Assembly (NCBI RefSeq): GCF_030063355.1
Contig: NZ_JASISZ010000062.1
Location: forward strand, 1 to 48,805
DNA length: 48,805 nucleotides
Direction of reading: 5' to 3'
Source of the DNA: Streptomyces sp. PH10-H1
Lineage (GTDB): Bacteria; Actinomycetota; Actinomycetes; Streptomycetales; Streptomycetaceae
A program made the translations under genes and the position numbers. The notes under the pieces are model-generated. The model saw only the letters and a program-made list of their open reading frames with translations. It did no database searches and was not told where the DNA came from. Of the stretch, positions 33,666 to 42,942 are shown piece by piece. How positions within the stretch are numbered: the stretch's first letter is position 1; the number at the start of each line of letters is the position of its first letter.

Positions 33666-33755
33666 GTGTTCAACGTGTCATTCCGGGGACTGGTCAAGTT
33701 CCTGTGCGCTGTCGTGATCGTCGGCACCATCATCGGAGCGCTGAGCGGGAAGTGA
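33666..33755 (+). CDS. 29-residue membrane microprotein
   Basis: GTG at 33666 with AAGGGG about 8 bases upstream opens a frame of 29 codons, MFNVSFRGLVKFLCAVVIVG and a short end TIIGALSGK. It is one membrane helix with a basic flank. Its TGA overlaps the GTG of the next, truncated gene (GTGA), which supports real translation. Too short for family assignment. Confidence 0.5.
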   Translation: MFNVSFRGLVKFLCAVVIVGTIIGALSGK

Positions 33756-33817
33756 CCGGCAACAACGAGATCAGCGGGGGCCAGTTCCATGGTCCCGTCG
33801 TCCAGGCGCGCTGCGCC
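33752..33817 (+). pseudogene. 5' stub of a gene cut off by the transposable element
   Basis: From the GTG at 33752 the frame reads MTGNNEISGGQFHGPVVQAR and then enters the terminal repeat at 33818. The ISGG.FHGPVVQ opening is one I associate with the N-termini of large Streptomyces STAND/TPR-type proteins. Only about 22 codons remain, and no continuation is found on the other side of the element. Function of the original gene can only be guessed. Confidence 0.5.
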
Positions 33818-35014
33818 TGCCGAAATCCCCGTCCGTGCAGGTCAGGCGGCTTCTCGGTGGTATTCGTGGAGGGTGCCGCTGAGGCGGTCTCGGCGGCGTA
33901 TCCGGAGGTCTTTGAGTTGGTCGGGGTGGGTGGTCGGCTCGGGGGCGGCGCGTAGGGGTGCGGCTTGAGCGAGGGCTTGGTGGGGTCGGTGGGTGTTGTG
34001 GTGGGTCTCGAACTCGCGGAGCGCTCGTAGCAGGTGGGCCTGGTTCCAGATCAGGGTGCGGTCCAGGAGTTCGTGGCGGCAGGTCTGTACCCATCGCTCC
34101 ATGATCGAGTTCATTCTCGGTACTCGTATGCCGCTGAGGACGACTTGGATGCCCGCGTCGGCGAGGACGGCGTCGAAGGCGGCGGTGAACTTGGAGTCCC
34201 GGTCCCGGATGAGGTAGCAGGCTTTGGTGCCGGCGTCATCGAGGTCCATGGCGAGGTTGCGGATGGCTTGGGTGGTCCAGGCGGCGGTGGGGTGTGCGGT
34301 GGTTCCGAGGATGCGGATGCGTCGGCTGGTGTGTTCAATGACGGCGAGGATGTATTGGCGTTGTCCGGTGAGGGTGACGGTTTCGATGAAGTCGCAGGCG
34401 AGGAGTGCGTCGGCCTGGGAGCGGAGGAAGTCGGCCCAGGTGGTGGTTGATCGCTGCGGGGCGGGGTCGATTCCCTCGGTCTTGAGGATCTCCCAGACGG
34501 TGGAGGGTGCGGTCTTGATGCCGAGGGTGGTGAGTTCGCCGTGGATGCGGCGGTAGCCCCAGTGGGGGTTCTCGCGGGCCAGGCGTAGGACCAGGAGCCG
34601 GATGGAACGCAGGGTGCGGGGGCGTCCGTTGCGTTTGGGTCGGCTGCTGTTCGCGTGGCGTTGCTGGATCAGGTTGCGGTGCCAGCGGAGCACGGTGTCG
34701 GGGCGGACGAGCAGCCGCAGGCGGTGCAGGACTTCGCGGGGGAGCGGTTGGAGCAGGGCGGCGAGGAAGGCCCGGTCCGATTTGGTGAATGCGGGCCGGT
34801 CATCGCCGAGTTGGCGTTGCAGGACGTTGAGCTGGTGCCGCAGCGCGAGGATCTCGGCGTCCTTGTCCCGGTTGCTCATCGGCAGCAGCCGGAGCATGGC
34901 GAAGGCGTTGGTGGCGGTGAGGTAGGCCAGCTTCAGTAGCACAGTCGATCATTTTGCCGGGGTTGCTGATGGCAGCTCGTGGCGGGGTGACCTGCACGGA
35001 TGTACTTTTCGGCA
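33818..35014 (-). mobile_element. Insertion sequence with 27-bp terminal inverted repeats (rve/DDE type)
   Basis: The ends are 27-bp imperfect inverted repeats: 33818-33844 (TGCCGAAA...TCCGTGCAGGTCA) and 34988-35014, which match as reverse complements except for 4-5 central bases. The element is about 1.2 kb and holds one transposase gene. No direct target duplication flanks it (GCC on the left, GGC on the right). The left flank is the stub of one gene and the right flank is the interior of an IS3 orfB, so the insertion was followed by a deletion or recombination. Confidence 0.85.
33842..34942 (-). CDS. DDE (rve-type integrase core) transposase
   Basis: A 366-residue transposase. It has an N-terminal helical region with HQLNVLQRQ, an HTH (RPDTVLRWHRNLIQ and GYRRIHGELTTLG) and an rve catalytic core. 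The catalytic triad is Asp in ACDFIETV, Asp in IRDRDSKF and Glu in RMNSIMERW. The last part (HHNTHRPHQALAQAAPLR) is typical. The reading frame is intact, so the element may still move. It is bounded by the inverted repeats described for the element. Confidence 0.93.
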   Translation of the reverse strand: MLLKLAYLTATNAFAMLRLLPMSNRDKDAEILALRHQLNVLQRQLGDDRPAFTKSDRAFLAALLQPLPREVLHRLRLLVRPDTVLRWHRNLIQQRHANSSRPKRNGRPRTLRSIRLLVLRLARENPHWGYRRIHGELTTLGIKTAPSTVWEILKTEGIDPAPQRSTTTWADFLRSQADALLACDFIETVTLTGQRQYILAVIEHTSRRIRILGTTAHPTAAWTTQAIRNLAMDLDDAGTKACYLIRDRDSKFTAAFDAVLADAGIQVVLSGIRVPRMNSIMERWVQTCRHELLDRTLIWNQAHLLRALREFETHHNTHRPHQALAQAAPLRAAPEPTTHPDQLKDLRIRRRDRLSGTLHEYHREAA

Positions 35015-35500
35015 GGCGCACCGCCGGGCATCCCGGGCCTCGATACCGGCGAGCCACCGGTAGTAGCCCGAGCGGGAGACCTGGAGCACCCGGCACAGCC
35101 GCTGAACGCCGAAGACGCCGGCGTGGGCGGAGACGAAGTCCCAGCATGGGGTCTCCCCTGCTCGAAGAGCTTGGGGAAGGGTCCTCACTTCATCTCTTTC
35201 GCGAAATAGGCGGCTGCCCGTCGCAGGATCTCGCGCTCCAGCTGCCACTCTTTCTCGGCCTTCAGCAGCCGGGCGGTCTCCGCCCGCAACCGGGGCCAGC
35301 TCCGCCTCCGCATCTCCCGGCGTCACCTTGCCGCCGTCCGCCGGGGGCCCGTCCACGTCGCGCACCCAGACGCGCAGCGTCTCGGGGTTGACGTTCAGAT
35401 CGGTAGCAACGTCCCGATACGTTCGCCTGCCGGCCGAAGCCCGCCACAACGCGATCGCGTCGGACCGGAACTCCGGACTGTACTTCGACGGCCTTGCCAT
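35015..35500 (-). pseudogene. IS3-family transposase remnant (orfA frameshifted, orfB truncated)
   Basis: On the minus strand orfA starts at 35500 (MARPSKYSPEFRSDAIALW) with a clear HTH, then shifts frame near 35300: the expected continuation (LRAETARLLKAEKEWQLERE, ending in AYFAKEMK) is in the next frame. The orfB beginning (WDFVSAHAGVFGVQRLCRVL, SRSGYYRWLAGIEARDARR) is cut at 35015 by the terminal repeat of the neighbouring element. The rest of orfB with the DDE core is missing, so the copy is dead. Its outer end lies around 35540. Confidence 0.85.
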
Positions 35501-35556
35501 GGAGACCTACACCTTCCTGGACCGTCAAGATCCATTCTCAGGTGTGTCCACACTCC

Positions 35557-35691
35557 GGGGGCCGCCTCAGGGCCCAGGACTTCGCCGCGATCCGCACCTA
35601 CCCGGCCACCGCCGACCGACACGACCAACCCATGCTCGACGTCCTCGTGCAGGCCATGCGAGGCAGACCCTGGACGCCCGCCACTGCCTGA
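35557..35691 (+). pseudogene. C-terminal remnant of a transposase (IS66-like)
   Basis: The plus strand reads GGRLRAQDFAAIRTYPATAD, then MLDVLVQAMRGRPWTPATA and stop. This pattern (an ..AIR.Y..TA.....LD.L....G.PW.P end) resembles the C-terminus of IS66-family transposases. Nothing upstream continues it; it begins at the outer end of the IS3 remnant. The family call is by memory and moderate. Confidence 0.45.
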
Positions 35692-35710
35692 TCGCCGCTC
35701 GCCCCACCAA

Positions 35711-35761
35711 GTGGCGATCAAGCACATCCTCAGCCAGAACCACCTTCGCGCTGACCAGTAG
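35711..35761 (+). pseudogene. 5' fragment of an HTH regulator gene (first copy)
   Basis: GTG at 35711 opens MAIKHILSQNHLRADQ followed by TAG. The DNA (GCGATCAAGCACATCCTC) matches 36191 onward (GCGATCAAGCACGTCCTC), where the rest of the HTH gene is found. This copy keeps the start codon but loses the body; the second copy keeps the body but lacks the start codon. The two are about 480 bases apart and enclose an unrelated minus-strand gene. Confidence 0.6.
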
Positions 35762-35801
35762 AGACGGCTGAGGCAGGGCGTACCGCTTCGCCCCCGAGCT
35801 G

Positions 35802-36122
35802 TCACTGACTGTGCGGCGTCCGTCCACTCGGGACACCTGCCCGGAGGGCTCCGAGATGGAAGAGGCCGCCCGGGCGGGCTGGCTGCCAGCCCCGGCTCAA
35901 GGCTTGCCGGATGCTCACCGTGACCAGGGCGGGGACGATGGGAGAGGTGTGCTGTGGCGTGTCGACGAAAAGCAGGGCGCCTTGCGGTTCCTCCCGCTGG
36001 ACCACGAATGTCGCTCCGAGTCCGCCGAGGCAAACCGGGCATTCGCTGTTCTTGCGGACCTGCCAGCAGTAGACGGTGCCATCCACGGTCAGTCGTCGTG
36101 AACGCTTCCCAGCCAGTGCCAT
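35802..36122 (-). CDS. Conserved-looking small hypothetical protein
   Basis: A 106-residue protein starting MALAGKRSRRLTVDGTVYCW with GGAGG 7 bases upstream of the ATG at 36122. It has RKNSECPVCLGGLGATFVVQ, a CxxC that may bind metal, GALLFVDTPQ and the C-terminal segment VTVSIRQALSRGWQPARPGG. I recall similar Streptomyces proteins with the pattern ..R.(I/L)TVDGT.Y.W.VR and a C-terminal ALARGW.P...G; no function is known to me. It lies between the two copies of the HTH gene start, as if inserted there. Confidence 0.7.
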   Translation of the reverse strand: MALAGKRSRRLTVDGTVYCWQVRKNSECPVCLGGLGATFVVQREEPQGALLFVDTPQHTSPIVPALVTVSIRQALSRGWQPARPGGLFHLGALRAGVPSGRTPHSQ

Positions 36123-36190
36123 ACACACCCTCCTTCACGGTTCGAGGACAGTACCCCGCCACCGCTTGACCCCGCTGGTCCGATCGACCA

Positions 36191-36499
36191 GCGATCAAGC
36201 ACGTCCTCGGCCACAACCGCCTATCCAGTTACTTCCAGACTACCGAGCTGGTGCCACTGCTGGCCGAACGGGGCGTCAACCTCTCGCGCGAGGAGGTCTT
36301 CCACCTGGTCACGCAGCCGCCGCAGCGGATGTCGATGGACACCCTCGCGGCTCTGTGCGACATCCTCAACTGCCAGCCCAACGAGCTCATCGAGGTCCAG
36401 GTGGTCAACGAAGAGGTACGCAAGACCGCCGGCGGCGAAACGCCCGGCCCGCTTCCGGCCGTGCGTCGGACCTCGATCCGGCGACCGGAGGGCCTGTGA
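36191..36499 (+). pseudogene. XRE-type HTH regulator gene lacking its start codon (second copy)
   Basis: The frame reads AIKHVLGHNRLSSYFQTTEL, then VPLLAERGVNLSREEVFHLV, RMSMDTLAALCDILNCQPNE and ends REPGL-like at 36499. It is a small Cro/CI HTH protein. The expected start codon just before GCGATC is CCA instead of GTG. Translation from the internal GTG at 36251 would give 82 residues that still include the HTH core. The stop overlaps the GTG of the recombinase gene (GTGA), so the pair was an operon. Confidence 0.62.
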
Positions 36500-38861
36500 C
36501 CGCGCCCTCACCGACCGCCCCGTCGATCGTCGCCCGTCTTGCCGCGCAGGCGGCGCGGATGGAAGCCGCCACGAACGCCGCGGTTGTCCAAGCCACCACG
36601 GCTCTGCCGACCCTCAGCACCGCCGACGCGACAGCGGTGTTGGAGGCGGCGGTCCCGATCCCTGTCCGCGGCGCCGCTCGGTTCCTGGAGGAGCTGGCCG
36701 ATCACATGGCCGCTCACCCCGACGCCCTGACCTCGGGCAGCTCCCTCTGCCCACCGGTTCTGCTGCGGCTGGCCCAGGTGCTGGACGAAGCCGGACATCC
36801 GGTCGTTCGCCCCGGATGCGCGCACTGCGGAAAGATCCGTGCTGACCTGCGACAACTCCGCCCCGAAGGGCGGCTCTGCGGTTCGTGCGACGCCCGAAGC
36901 CGCAAACGCGAAACCTGCGCACGGTGCCACCGCGACGGCCAGCGCGTCGTTGCCCCGGCGCCCCGAGGGCCCGATCTGCCATCGCTGCTACCGCGCGGAC
37001 CCCGCCACGTTCGAGGAGTGCGCCGACTGCGGTCAGCTCCGACACCCGGTGCGACGGGGCGACGGCCGAGGGCTGTGCATGAAGTGCGGGAAACGCCCGA
37101 TGCACACCTGCGTGAGCTGCGGGAAGTCCGCAGCCGCCGCCCTCGTTGATGACGACGGCGCACTCTGCCACCTCTGCTACGACCGCCATCGCCGGCCACG
37201 GCGGCCCTGCGGTCGGTGCGGGCAGCTCAAGCGGATCGCCTGCAACGCGCGCGACGGGCAGCCGGACCTGTGCGACGGCTGCTACCAGGGCCCCGAGGCG
37301 ACCTGCTCAATCTGCAGCCGGGTCCGCCCCTGCACCAGCCGCGATCAGCAGGGACAACCGATCTGCGCCACCTGCTACCAGCGACACCGCACTGGCGAGC
37401 CGTGCGCCCGCTGCGGTCGGACCAAGCCGGTCAACACCCGATGGCCGATCAGGCCGGTCTGCATAACCTGCTACACAGCCGTGCTCCGGTCACCGGCCGA
37501 GTGCCCCCGCTGCGGCATAGTCCAGCCGCTGATCGCGCGGGGTGACGACGGCGCCGAGGTCTGCGGACCCTGCGTCGGATTCGCCGCCGACTACACCTGC
37601 CGCCGGTGCGGCCGGGCGGGCAATCCCCACAGTCGCGGCCGATGCGCTCACTGCGTCCTCGCCGAGCGGGTCAACGCCCTGCTGGCCGGGCCCGACGGCA
37701 CGGTCGCCCCGCAGATGGAACCGCTCGCGGCCGCGCTGACGGACGCTCCCTCACCGTTCCGTGCTATCCAGTGGATCAAGGAGAGCCCGAACACCAGGCT
37801 CCTCGCCCGGCTCGCGGCCGACGGCCACGTGCTCGGTCACGAGCTGCTGGATGAGCTTCCGCCCAGCCGGAACCAGCGCTATATCCGTCAACTCCTCGTC
37901 CACACCGGCATCTTGGAGGAACGCCACGAGGACCTCGAACGCATCCCGGGCTGGAGCACGAGCTCGCGGACAAGCCGGCCGCGCACGCCAACCTCGCCCG
38001 CCCGTTCCTGCACTGGTTCCTGCTCCGACGAGCACGCCAACGGGCCGCCCACCGCCACCATCCCGCCTCCGCCGACCGCGACCTGCGGCGCCGCGTCAGC
38101 GTCGCCCTGGACTTCCTGGCCTGGATGGACCAACGCGACTTGGCCCTCGCAGACCTCGCCCAAGAGCACATCGACAACTGGATCACCGCAGCCACCAGCC
38201 AACGGCGCTACCTGATCCGATACTTCCTCAAATGGACCACGAGCCGGCGGCTTACCCGCGAACTGACCGTCCCCTCCCTCCCGAGACAGGAGCCCCAGGA
38301 CCTGCTCGACGAGGACGATCGATGGCCGCTCCTCCAACGCTGTCTGACCGACGATGCCCTGCCCACGGACGTCCGAGCTGCCGGCCCGATCACCCTGCTG
38401 TTCGGTCCCTCCACCGAACCTCTCTGCCATCTGACGCCCGAGCACCTCAAGTTCGACGACAAGCATGCCCACCTGGTCCTGGGCCGCCCCCCGTCCTGCT
38501 ACCGCCACGGCTCGCCGAACTCCTCCGTCAACTTGCCGAACAGCCCCAGCTACGGCCGCAGCTCTCACGAACCCACCCAGGGCCTCGGTGGCTCTTCCCG
38601 GGCATGGTCCCGTGCAAGCCGATCTCGACGCACGGCATGACCCAGAAGCTGGGCCGCCATGGCATCCCGGTTCGCACCGCTCGCAACGCGGCGCTGGCTG
38701 CTCTCGCTGCTGATCTCCCCAGCCCGATCCTCGCCGACGTGACCGGGATGCACCGCCACACCGCGCTCCGCTGGGTCGCCTACGCCCGACGCGACTGGGC
38801 CGAGTACCTCGCCGCCCGAGCTGTGGACAAATCGGGAGACGTCGTTCCAGCCATCGACTAA
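36496..38861 (+). pseudogene. Zinc-ribbon-rich recombinase with at least three frameshifts
   Basis: Starting at the GTG at 36496 (MTAPSPTAPSIVARLAAQAA), about 790 codons are spread over frames. Shifts lie near 36950, at about 37950 (a CTGGCTGG to CTGG type loss of 4 bases) and at about 38490 (a C-run one base short). The first half has about ten CxxC knuckles (for example CAHCGK, CGRCGQLKR, CSICSR, CARCGR, CRRCGR). The second half (YIRQLLVHTGIL, YLIRYFLKWTT, HGMTQKLGRHGIPVRTARN, TALRWVAYARRDW) is the tyrosine-recombinase-like part I recognise from Streptomyces HTH-plus-integrase pairs. It is either a pseudogene or carries sequencing errors in homopolymers. Confidence 0.75.
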
Positions 38862-38902
38862 TCTCGCGAGGTTGTTCTTCGCGCCTTCAGGAGGAGACCG
38901 TC

Positions 38903-39868
38903 ATGGCCGAGCCGTTCCCGCCCATCGAACCGTACGCGCACGGTCTCCTCGATGTCGCCGACGGAAACGAGGTCTACTGGGAAACGAGCGGCCACCCCGA
39001 TGGGAAGGCGGCGCTGTGCGTGCACGGCGGCCCCGGCAGCGGGGGGCGCCGCAGCAGTCGCAGGATGTTCGATCCCGAGGTCTACCGGATCGTCCTGTTC
39101 GATCAGCGTGGCTGCGGTGAGAGCCGTCCTCATGCCTCCGACCCGGCTGTCAGCCTCGATCACAACACCACAGACCACCTCGTCGCCGACATGGAGCGGA
39201 TACGCGAGCACCTGGGCATCGAGCGCTGGCTCCTCTACGGCGGCTCCTGGGGCTCGACGTTGATCCTCGCCTACGCTGAGCGCTACCCCGAGCGGGTCTC
39301 CGAGATCGTCATCGTCGGCGTCACCATGACCCGGCCGGAGGAGACCAACTGGCTCTACCACGGCGTCGGACGCCTGCTGCCCGGCCCCTGGGAGGCATTC
39401 CGCGACGCACTGCCCGAGACAGACCGGGACGGCAATCTCGTGGCCGCCTACAACCGGCTGCTGAACAGCCCAGATGAGGCGGTCCGAGCCAGGGCGGCGC
39501 GGGACTGGTGCGCCTGGGAAGACGCCGTCATCGCACACGAGGCGCTCGGCCATCCGGGCCAGTACAGCGACAAGCCTGACGACGCGCTGATGGCCTTCGT
39601 CCGGGTCTGCGCGCACTACTTCGCGAACGATGCCTGGCTCGAGGACGGACAACTGCTGCGTGATGCGGACCGGCTGGCTGGGATCCCGGCGGTGCTGATC
39701 CACGGCCGACTCGACCTTGGCAGCCCGCTGAAGACCGCGTGGGAGCTGTCCAAAGCGTGGCCAGACGCGGAGCTGAAAGTGATCGACGACTCCGGACACA
39801 CGGGCAGTCCCGCGATGCAGGACTCGATCCTGGAGGCGATTGCCGCGTTCGGCAAGAGCGGACGGTGA
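38903..39868 (+). CDS. pip: Prolyl aminopeptidase (proline iminopeptidase), alpha/beta hydrolase
   Basis: A 321-residue alpha/beta hydrolase that removes N-terminal proline from peptides. It has the oxyanion motif HGGPGSGG (about residue 41), DQRGCGES, the nucleophile elbow GGSWGS (about 112-117), the Asp region HGRLDLGSP and the catalytic His in DDSGHTGSP. The length and WEDA-type lid (DWCAWEDAVIAHE) match the S33 family. GGAGGAGA precedes the ATG. It is intact and stands alone between two recombinase pseudogenes. Confidence 0.93.
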   Translation: MAEPFPPIEPYAHGLLDVADGNEVYWETSGHPDGKAALCVHGGPGSGGRRSSRRMFDPEVYRIVLFDQRGCGESRPHASDPAVSLDHNTTDHLVADMERIREHLGIERWLLYGGSWGSTLILAYAERYPERVSEIVIVGVTMTRPEETNWLYHGVGRLLPGPWEAFRDALPETDRDGNLVAAYNRLLNSPDEAVRARAARDWCAWEDAVIAHEALGHPGQYSDKPDDALMAFVRVCAHYFANDAWLEDGQLLRDADRLAGIPAVLIHGRLDLGSPLKTAWELSKAWPDAELKVIDDSGHTGSPAMQDSILEAIAAFGKSGR

Positions 39869-39950
39869 CAACTGGCTCCGCACTGCGCTGCGAGCCCCTT
39901 GCCCCAGAAGAGAGAGGACGGGAATAGCGCACGGTCGGAATAACCCCCTC

Positions 39951-40987
39951 CCGCCAGTAATCATGGGCCTGAGCACAGGATGCTGTCCAGATCTGCCGTC
40001 CGGGCGCCACGTGATCCACGGGCGAGTCTTCAAGGGGGCCAGCGACCAGGACGGGAACCACAACTCCGACGGCACCCTGCGGGAAATCCCCTGGGTGGCG
40101 ATCGAGCCGGTCGTCTCCGCCGTCCGCGTCCTGGAGAAGATCGTGCCGGACGGCAGTCTGCTCTTCGACTCCGCCGCCCACACCTTCCAGCACACACGCC
40201 CATCCGACGGCACCTCACTGGGCTACGAGGCACTTCGAGCCCGCATCGAGGACTTCGTGACCTGGGCCTCCCAACAGGCCCTCGCCTGAACCGACCGCAC
40301 GAGACCATCCCCGACGACCGACACGGAGCGATCGGCGTGGCCCGCTTCCGTAGATCCCTCGCCTGGCACATCGCCCGCCGGCCCGGTGGTCTCGTCGCTC
40401 TCGCGATCCAGTACGGCCACCTGCGGACCGCAGTCAGTGCCGGCTCCGCATCGCGCAGCCGCGACGGCATCCATGAACTCCTCGATCTTGAGACGGCCCG
40501 CGCCACCGCCGACACCCTCACCGCCCTCCACCAAGACCTCGCGGCAGACACCGGGATTTCCGGCCCGGCCGCGCGCCGCGCCATCCAGGCCGCAGCCCAG
40601 GCACCGGCCTTCGCCGGCTCCATCCGCACCTCGCGGCAGGCCCGCGACATCCTCGACAACCCCGCTCTGGCCGTCTACGACAACCCGAACTCCCTGCTGA
40701 TGTGCGTCTACAACCGCGACCGGGCACTGTGTCACCGCGCGGATACCGCTGACAGCCCGAGCCTTCACCGCGACAGAGTCCGCGTACACGGCCAGACCCC
40801 GGACCACGAGAAGCGGCTTCGTAGGCAGATCACAAAGCTCAAGGAGCTCCGAGCCGCGGACGCAGTTCAGATCCGGCAACTGGAAGCTGACGTCGAAGCA
40901 CTCGTCGGAGCGCTCCATCTGTCCCAGTTGGAAATCAACAGGCTGGGCACTCAGCTGGCGAACCCCGACATCCGACTCCTGAGGTAA
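39951..40987 (+). pseudogene. Truncated, frameshifted tyrosine recombinase (integrase)
   Basis: Coding sequence begins abruptly near 39951 (PVIMGLSTGCCPDLPSGRHV, then FKGASDQDGNHNSDGT and REIPWVAIEPVVSAVRVLE) and changes frame near 40285. It continues as HGAIGVARFRRSLAWHIARR, PGGLVALAIQYGHLRT and on to a helical tail ending at 40987. The R..LAWHIARRPGG and YGHLRT segments are what I recognise from a large Streptomyces integrase family. The N-terminal half is missing, so the copy is dead. The tail (ALCHRADTADSPSL) has lost the usual Cys-rich part. Confidence 0.72.
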
Positions 40988-41152
40988 ACGGGAACCGGGA
41001 CAAGGCCCTGCCATGTCCTCGGGATGGTCCTTGTGGGAGCCGGTGCTCGCCACGGCTCGATCAGCCCCGCCACCAGCCGGGCATACGGGTGCGGATCTGC
41101 ACGCGGGCAGGGGAGGACGCGTTGCGGGAGGCGGCCAGCGCGGTCGTCTCGG

Positions 41153-41944
41153 CTACTTCGGGTCGCGGTTGAACTGCGCCGTCGACCAGCGGTAGCCGAG
41201 TGCGATCAGGCCGACGCACCAGGCGATCGCGATCCATCCGTTGTTGCCGATCTCGGTGCCGAGGAGGAGGCCGCGGAGGGTTTCGATGGCGGGGGTGAAG
41301 GGCTGGTACTCGGCGATCGGCTGGAACCAGCCGGGCATGGTGTCGGCCGGGATGAAGGCACTGGAGATGAGGGGGAGGAGGATCAGCGGCATGGCCATGT
41401 TGACGGCCGCCTCGGGGTTCGGGCTGGCCAGGCCCATGCCGACCGCGATCCAGGTCAGCGCCAGGGCGAAGAGCACGATGAGCCCGAATGCTGCCAGCCA
41501 CTCCAGGACGGTTGCGTCCGTGGAGCGGAAGCCGATGGCCACGCCGACGGCGCCGACGAGGACCACGCTCATGACGGATTGCAGCACGCTGCCGACGACG
41601 TGCCCGATGAGTACCGAAGGGCGGTAGACCGCCATGGTGCGGAAGCGGTCGATGAGGCCCTCGGTCATATCCATGGAGACGTACACCGCGGCCCCGATCA
41701 CGGTGCTGCCGATGGTCATCAGCAGCAGGCCCGGGACGATGTAGGCGATGTAGTCGGAGCGGTCGGCGGCGCCGCCGCCGATGCCCGCGCTCATCACGTC
41801 GCCGAAGATGTAGACGAAGAGCAGCAGCATCATGATCGGCGTGAGCAGCAGGTTCAGGGTCCCTGACGGGTAGCGCCGCGCGTGCAGCAGGTTGCGGCGC
41901 AGCATCGTGTTCGAGTCGCGTACAGCGAGAGAGAGGGAGCTCAT
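41153..41944 (-). CDS. ABC-2 type transporter permease (DrrB-like)
   Basis: A 263-residue membrane protein with six hydrophobic helices and the ABC-2 permease layout. It starts MSSLSLAVRDSNTMLRRNLL and includes TMGLIDRFR-type cytoplasmic loop sequence (MDMTEGLIDRFRTMAVYRPS) and the conserved QPIAEYQPFTPAIETLRGLL near the end, a DrrB hallmark. The start overlaps the ATPase stop (ATGA). Together they form an exporter, probably for a drug or lipid-like compound. Confidence 0.93.
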   Translation of the reverse strand: MSSLSLAVRDSNTMLRRNLLHARRYPSGTLNLLLTPIMMLLLFVYIFGDVMSAGIGGGAADRSDYIAYIVPGLLLMTIGSTVIGAAVYVSMDMTEGLIDRFRTMAVYRPSVLIGHVVGSVLQSVMSVVLVGAVGVAIGFRSTDATVLEWLAAFGLIVLFALALTWIAVGMGLASPNPEAAVNMAMPLILLPLISSAFIPADTMPGWFQPIAEYQPFTPAIETLRGLLLGTEIGNNGWIAIAWCVGLIALGYRWSTAQFNRDPK

Positions 41945-42942
41945 CGGGCGTTCTCCTTGGGCTGGTTGGGGACGTTGGCTGGGCCGGTCAGGGCGAAGAA
42001 CACGTCGTCGAGGTCGGGGGTATGGACGGTCAGTTCGTCCGCCTCGATGCCGGCGGAGTCGAGCCAGTCGAGAATGGAGCGCAGTTCGCGCTGACTGCCG
42101 TCGCTGGGGATGGACAGCGACAGCGCCTCGTCGTCCCGGGTGACCTCGCCCAGGGCGTCAGCGGCGGACTGGTACGTGACCGGGTCGGTGAAGCGGAGCC
42201 GGATGTGCCCACCCGGGATGAGCCGCTTGAGCTCCTCGGCGGTGCCCTCGGCGGCGATCTTGCCGTCGTGCAACACAGCGATGAGGTCGGCGAGTTCGTC
42301 GGCCTCCTCCAGGTGCTGGGTGGTGAGGAAGACGGTCACGCCGTCGGAGACGAGGCTGCGGATGATGCCCCACATGTTGTGGCGGGAGCGCGGGTCGAGA
42401 CCTGTCGTCGGCTCGTCGAGGAAGATGATCCGCGGGCTTCCGACCAGCGTCATCGCGAGGTCGAGGCGGCGCTTCATGCCGCCGGAGTAGGTCGAGGCGG
42501 GTTTCTTCGCGGCCTCCACCAGGTCGAAGCGGTCGAGGAGTTCGGCGGCGACCCGCCGGCCCTCGCTCTTGGACAGGTGGTGCAGGTCCGCCATGAGGAG
42601 CATGTTCTCCTCGCCGGTGATCAGACCGTCGACGGCGGAGAATTGCCCGGTGACACCGATCGCGGCACGGACCGCCTGTGGGTCGACTGCCAGGTCGTGC
42701 CCGCCGACGTGCAGGTCGCCGGCGTCGGCGGTGATGAGCGTGGACAGGATCTTCACGGCGGTGGTCTTGCCGGCGCCGTTCGGCCCGAGCAGCGCGAACA
42801 CAGACCCGGCCGGGATGCGCAGATCGATACCGTCGAGGACGAGCTTTTCGCCGTATGACTTGCGTAGCCCGACGGCGGAGACTGCGGTCGGCGACGGGTG
42901 ATCGCCACCTTGCCTGGATGTGGGCATGACAGATGAAGGCAT
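41941..42942 (-). CDS. ABC transporter ATP-binding protein (DrrA-like)
   Basis: A 333-residue ATPase. I start at the ATG at 42942 (MPSSVMPTSRQGGDHPSP), with AGGAAG upstream. It has Walker A GPNGAGKTT (about residue 52), the Q-loop VTGQFSAVD, the signature YSGGMKRRLDLAM, Walker B IIFLDEPTTGLD and the switch His in TTQHLEEAD, followed by a C-terminal DrrA-type domain. It powers export with the adjacent permease and belongs to a group regulated by PadR. Confidence 0.95.
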   Translation of the reverse strand: MPSSVMPTSRQGGDHPSPTAVSAVGLRKSYGEKLVLDGIDLRIPAGSVFALLGPNGAGKTTAVKILSTLITADAGDLHVGGHDLAVDPQAVRAAIGVTGQFSAVDGLITGEENMLLMADLHHLSKSEGRRVAAELLDRFDLVEAAKKPASTYSGGMKRRLDLAMTLVGSPRIIFLDEPTTGLDPRSRHNMWGIIRSLVSDGVTVFLTTQHLEEADELADLIAVLHDGKIAAEGTAEELKRLIPGGHIRLRFTDPVTYQSAADALGEVTRDDEALSLSIPSDGSQRELRSILDWLDSAGIEADELTVHTPDLDDVFFALTGPANVPNQPKENAR

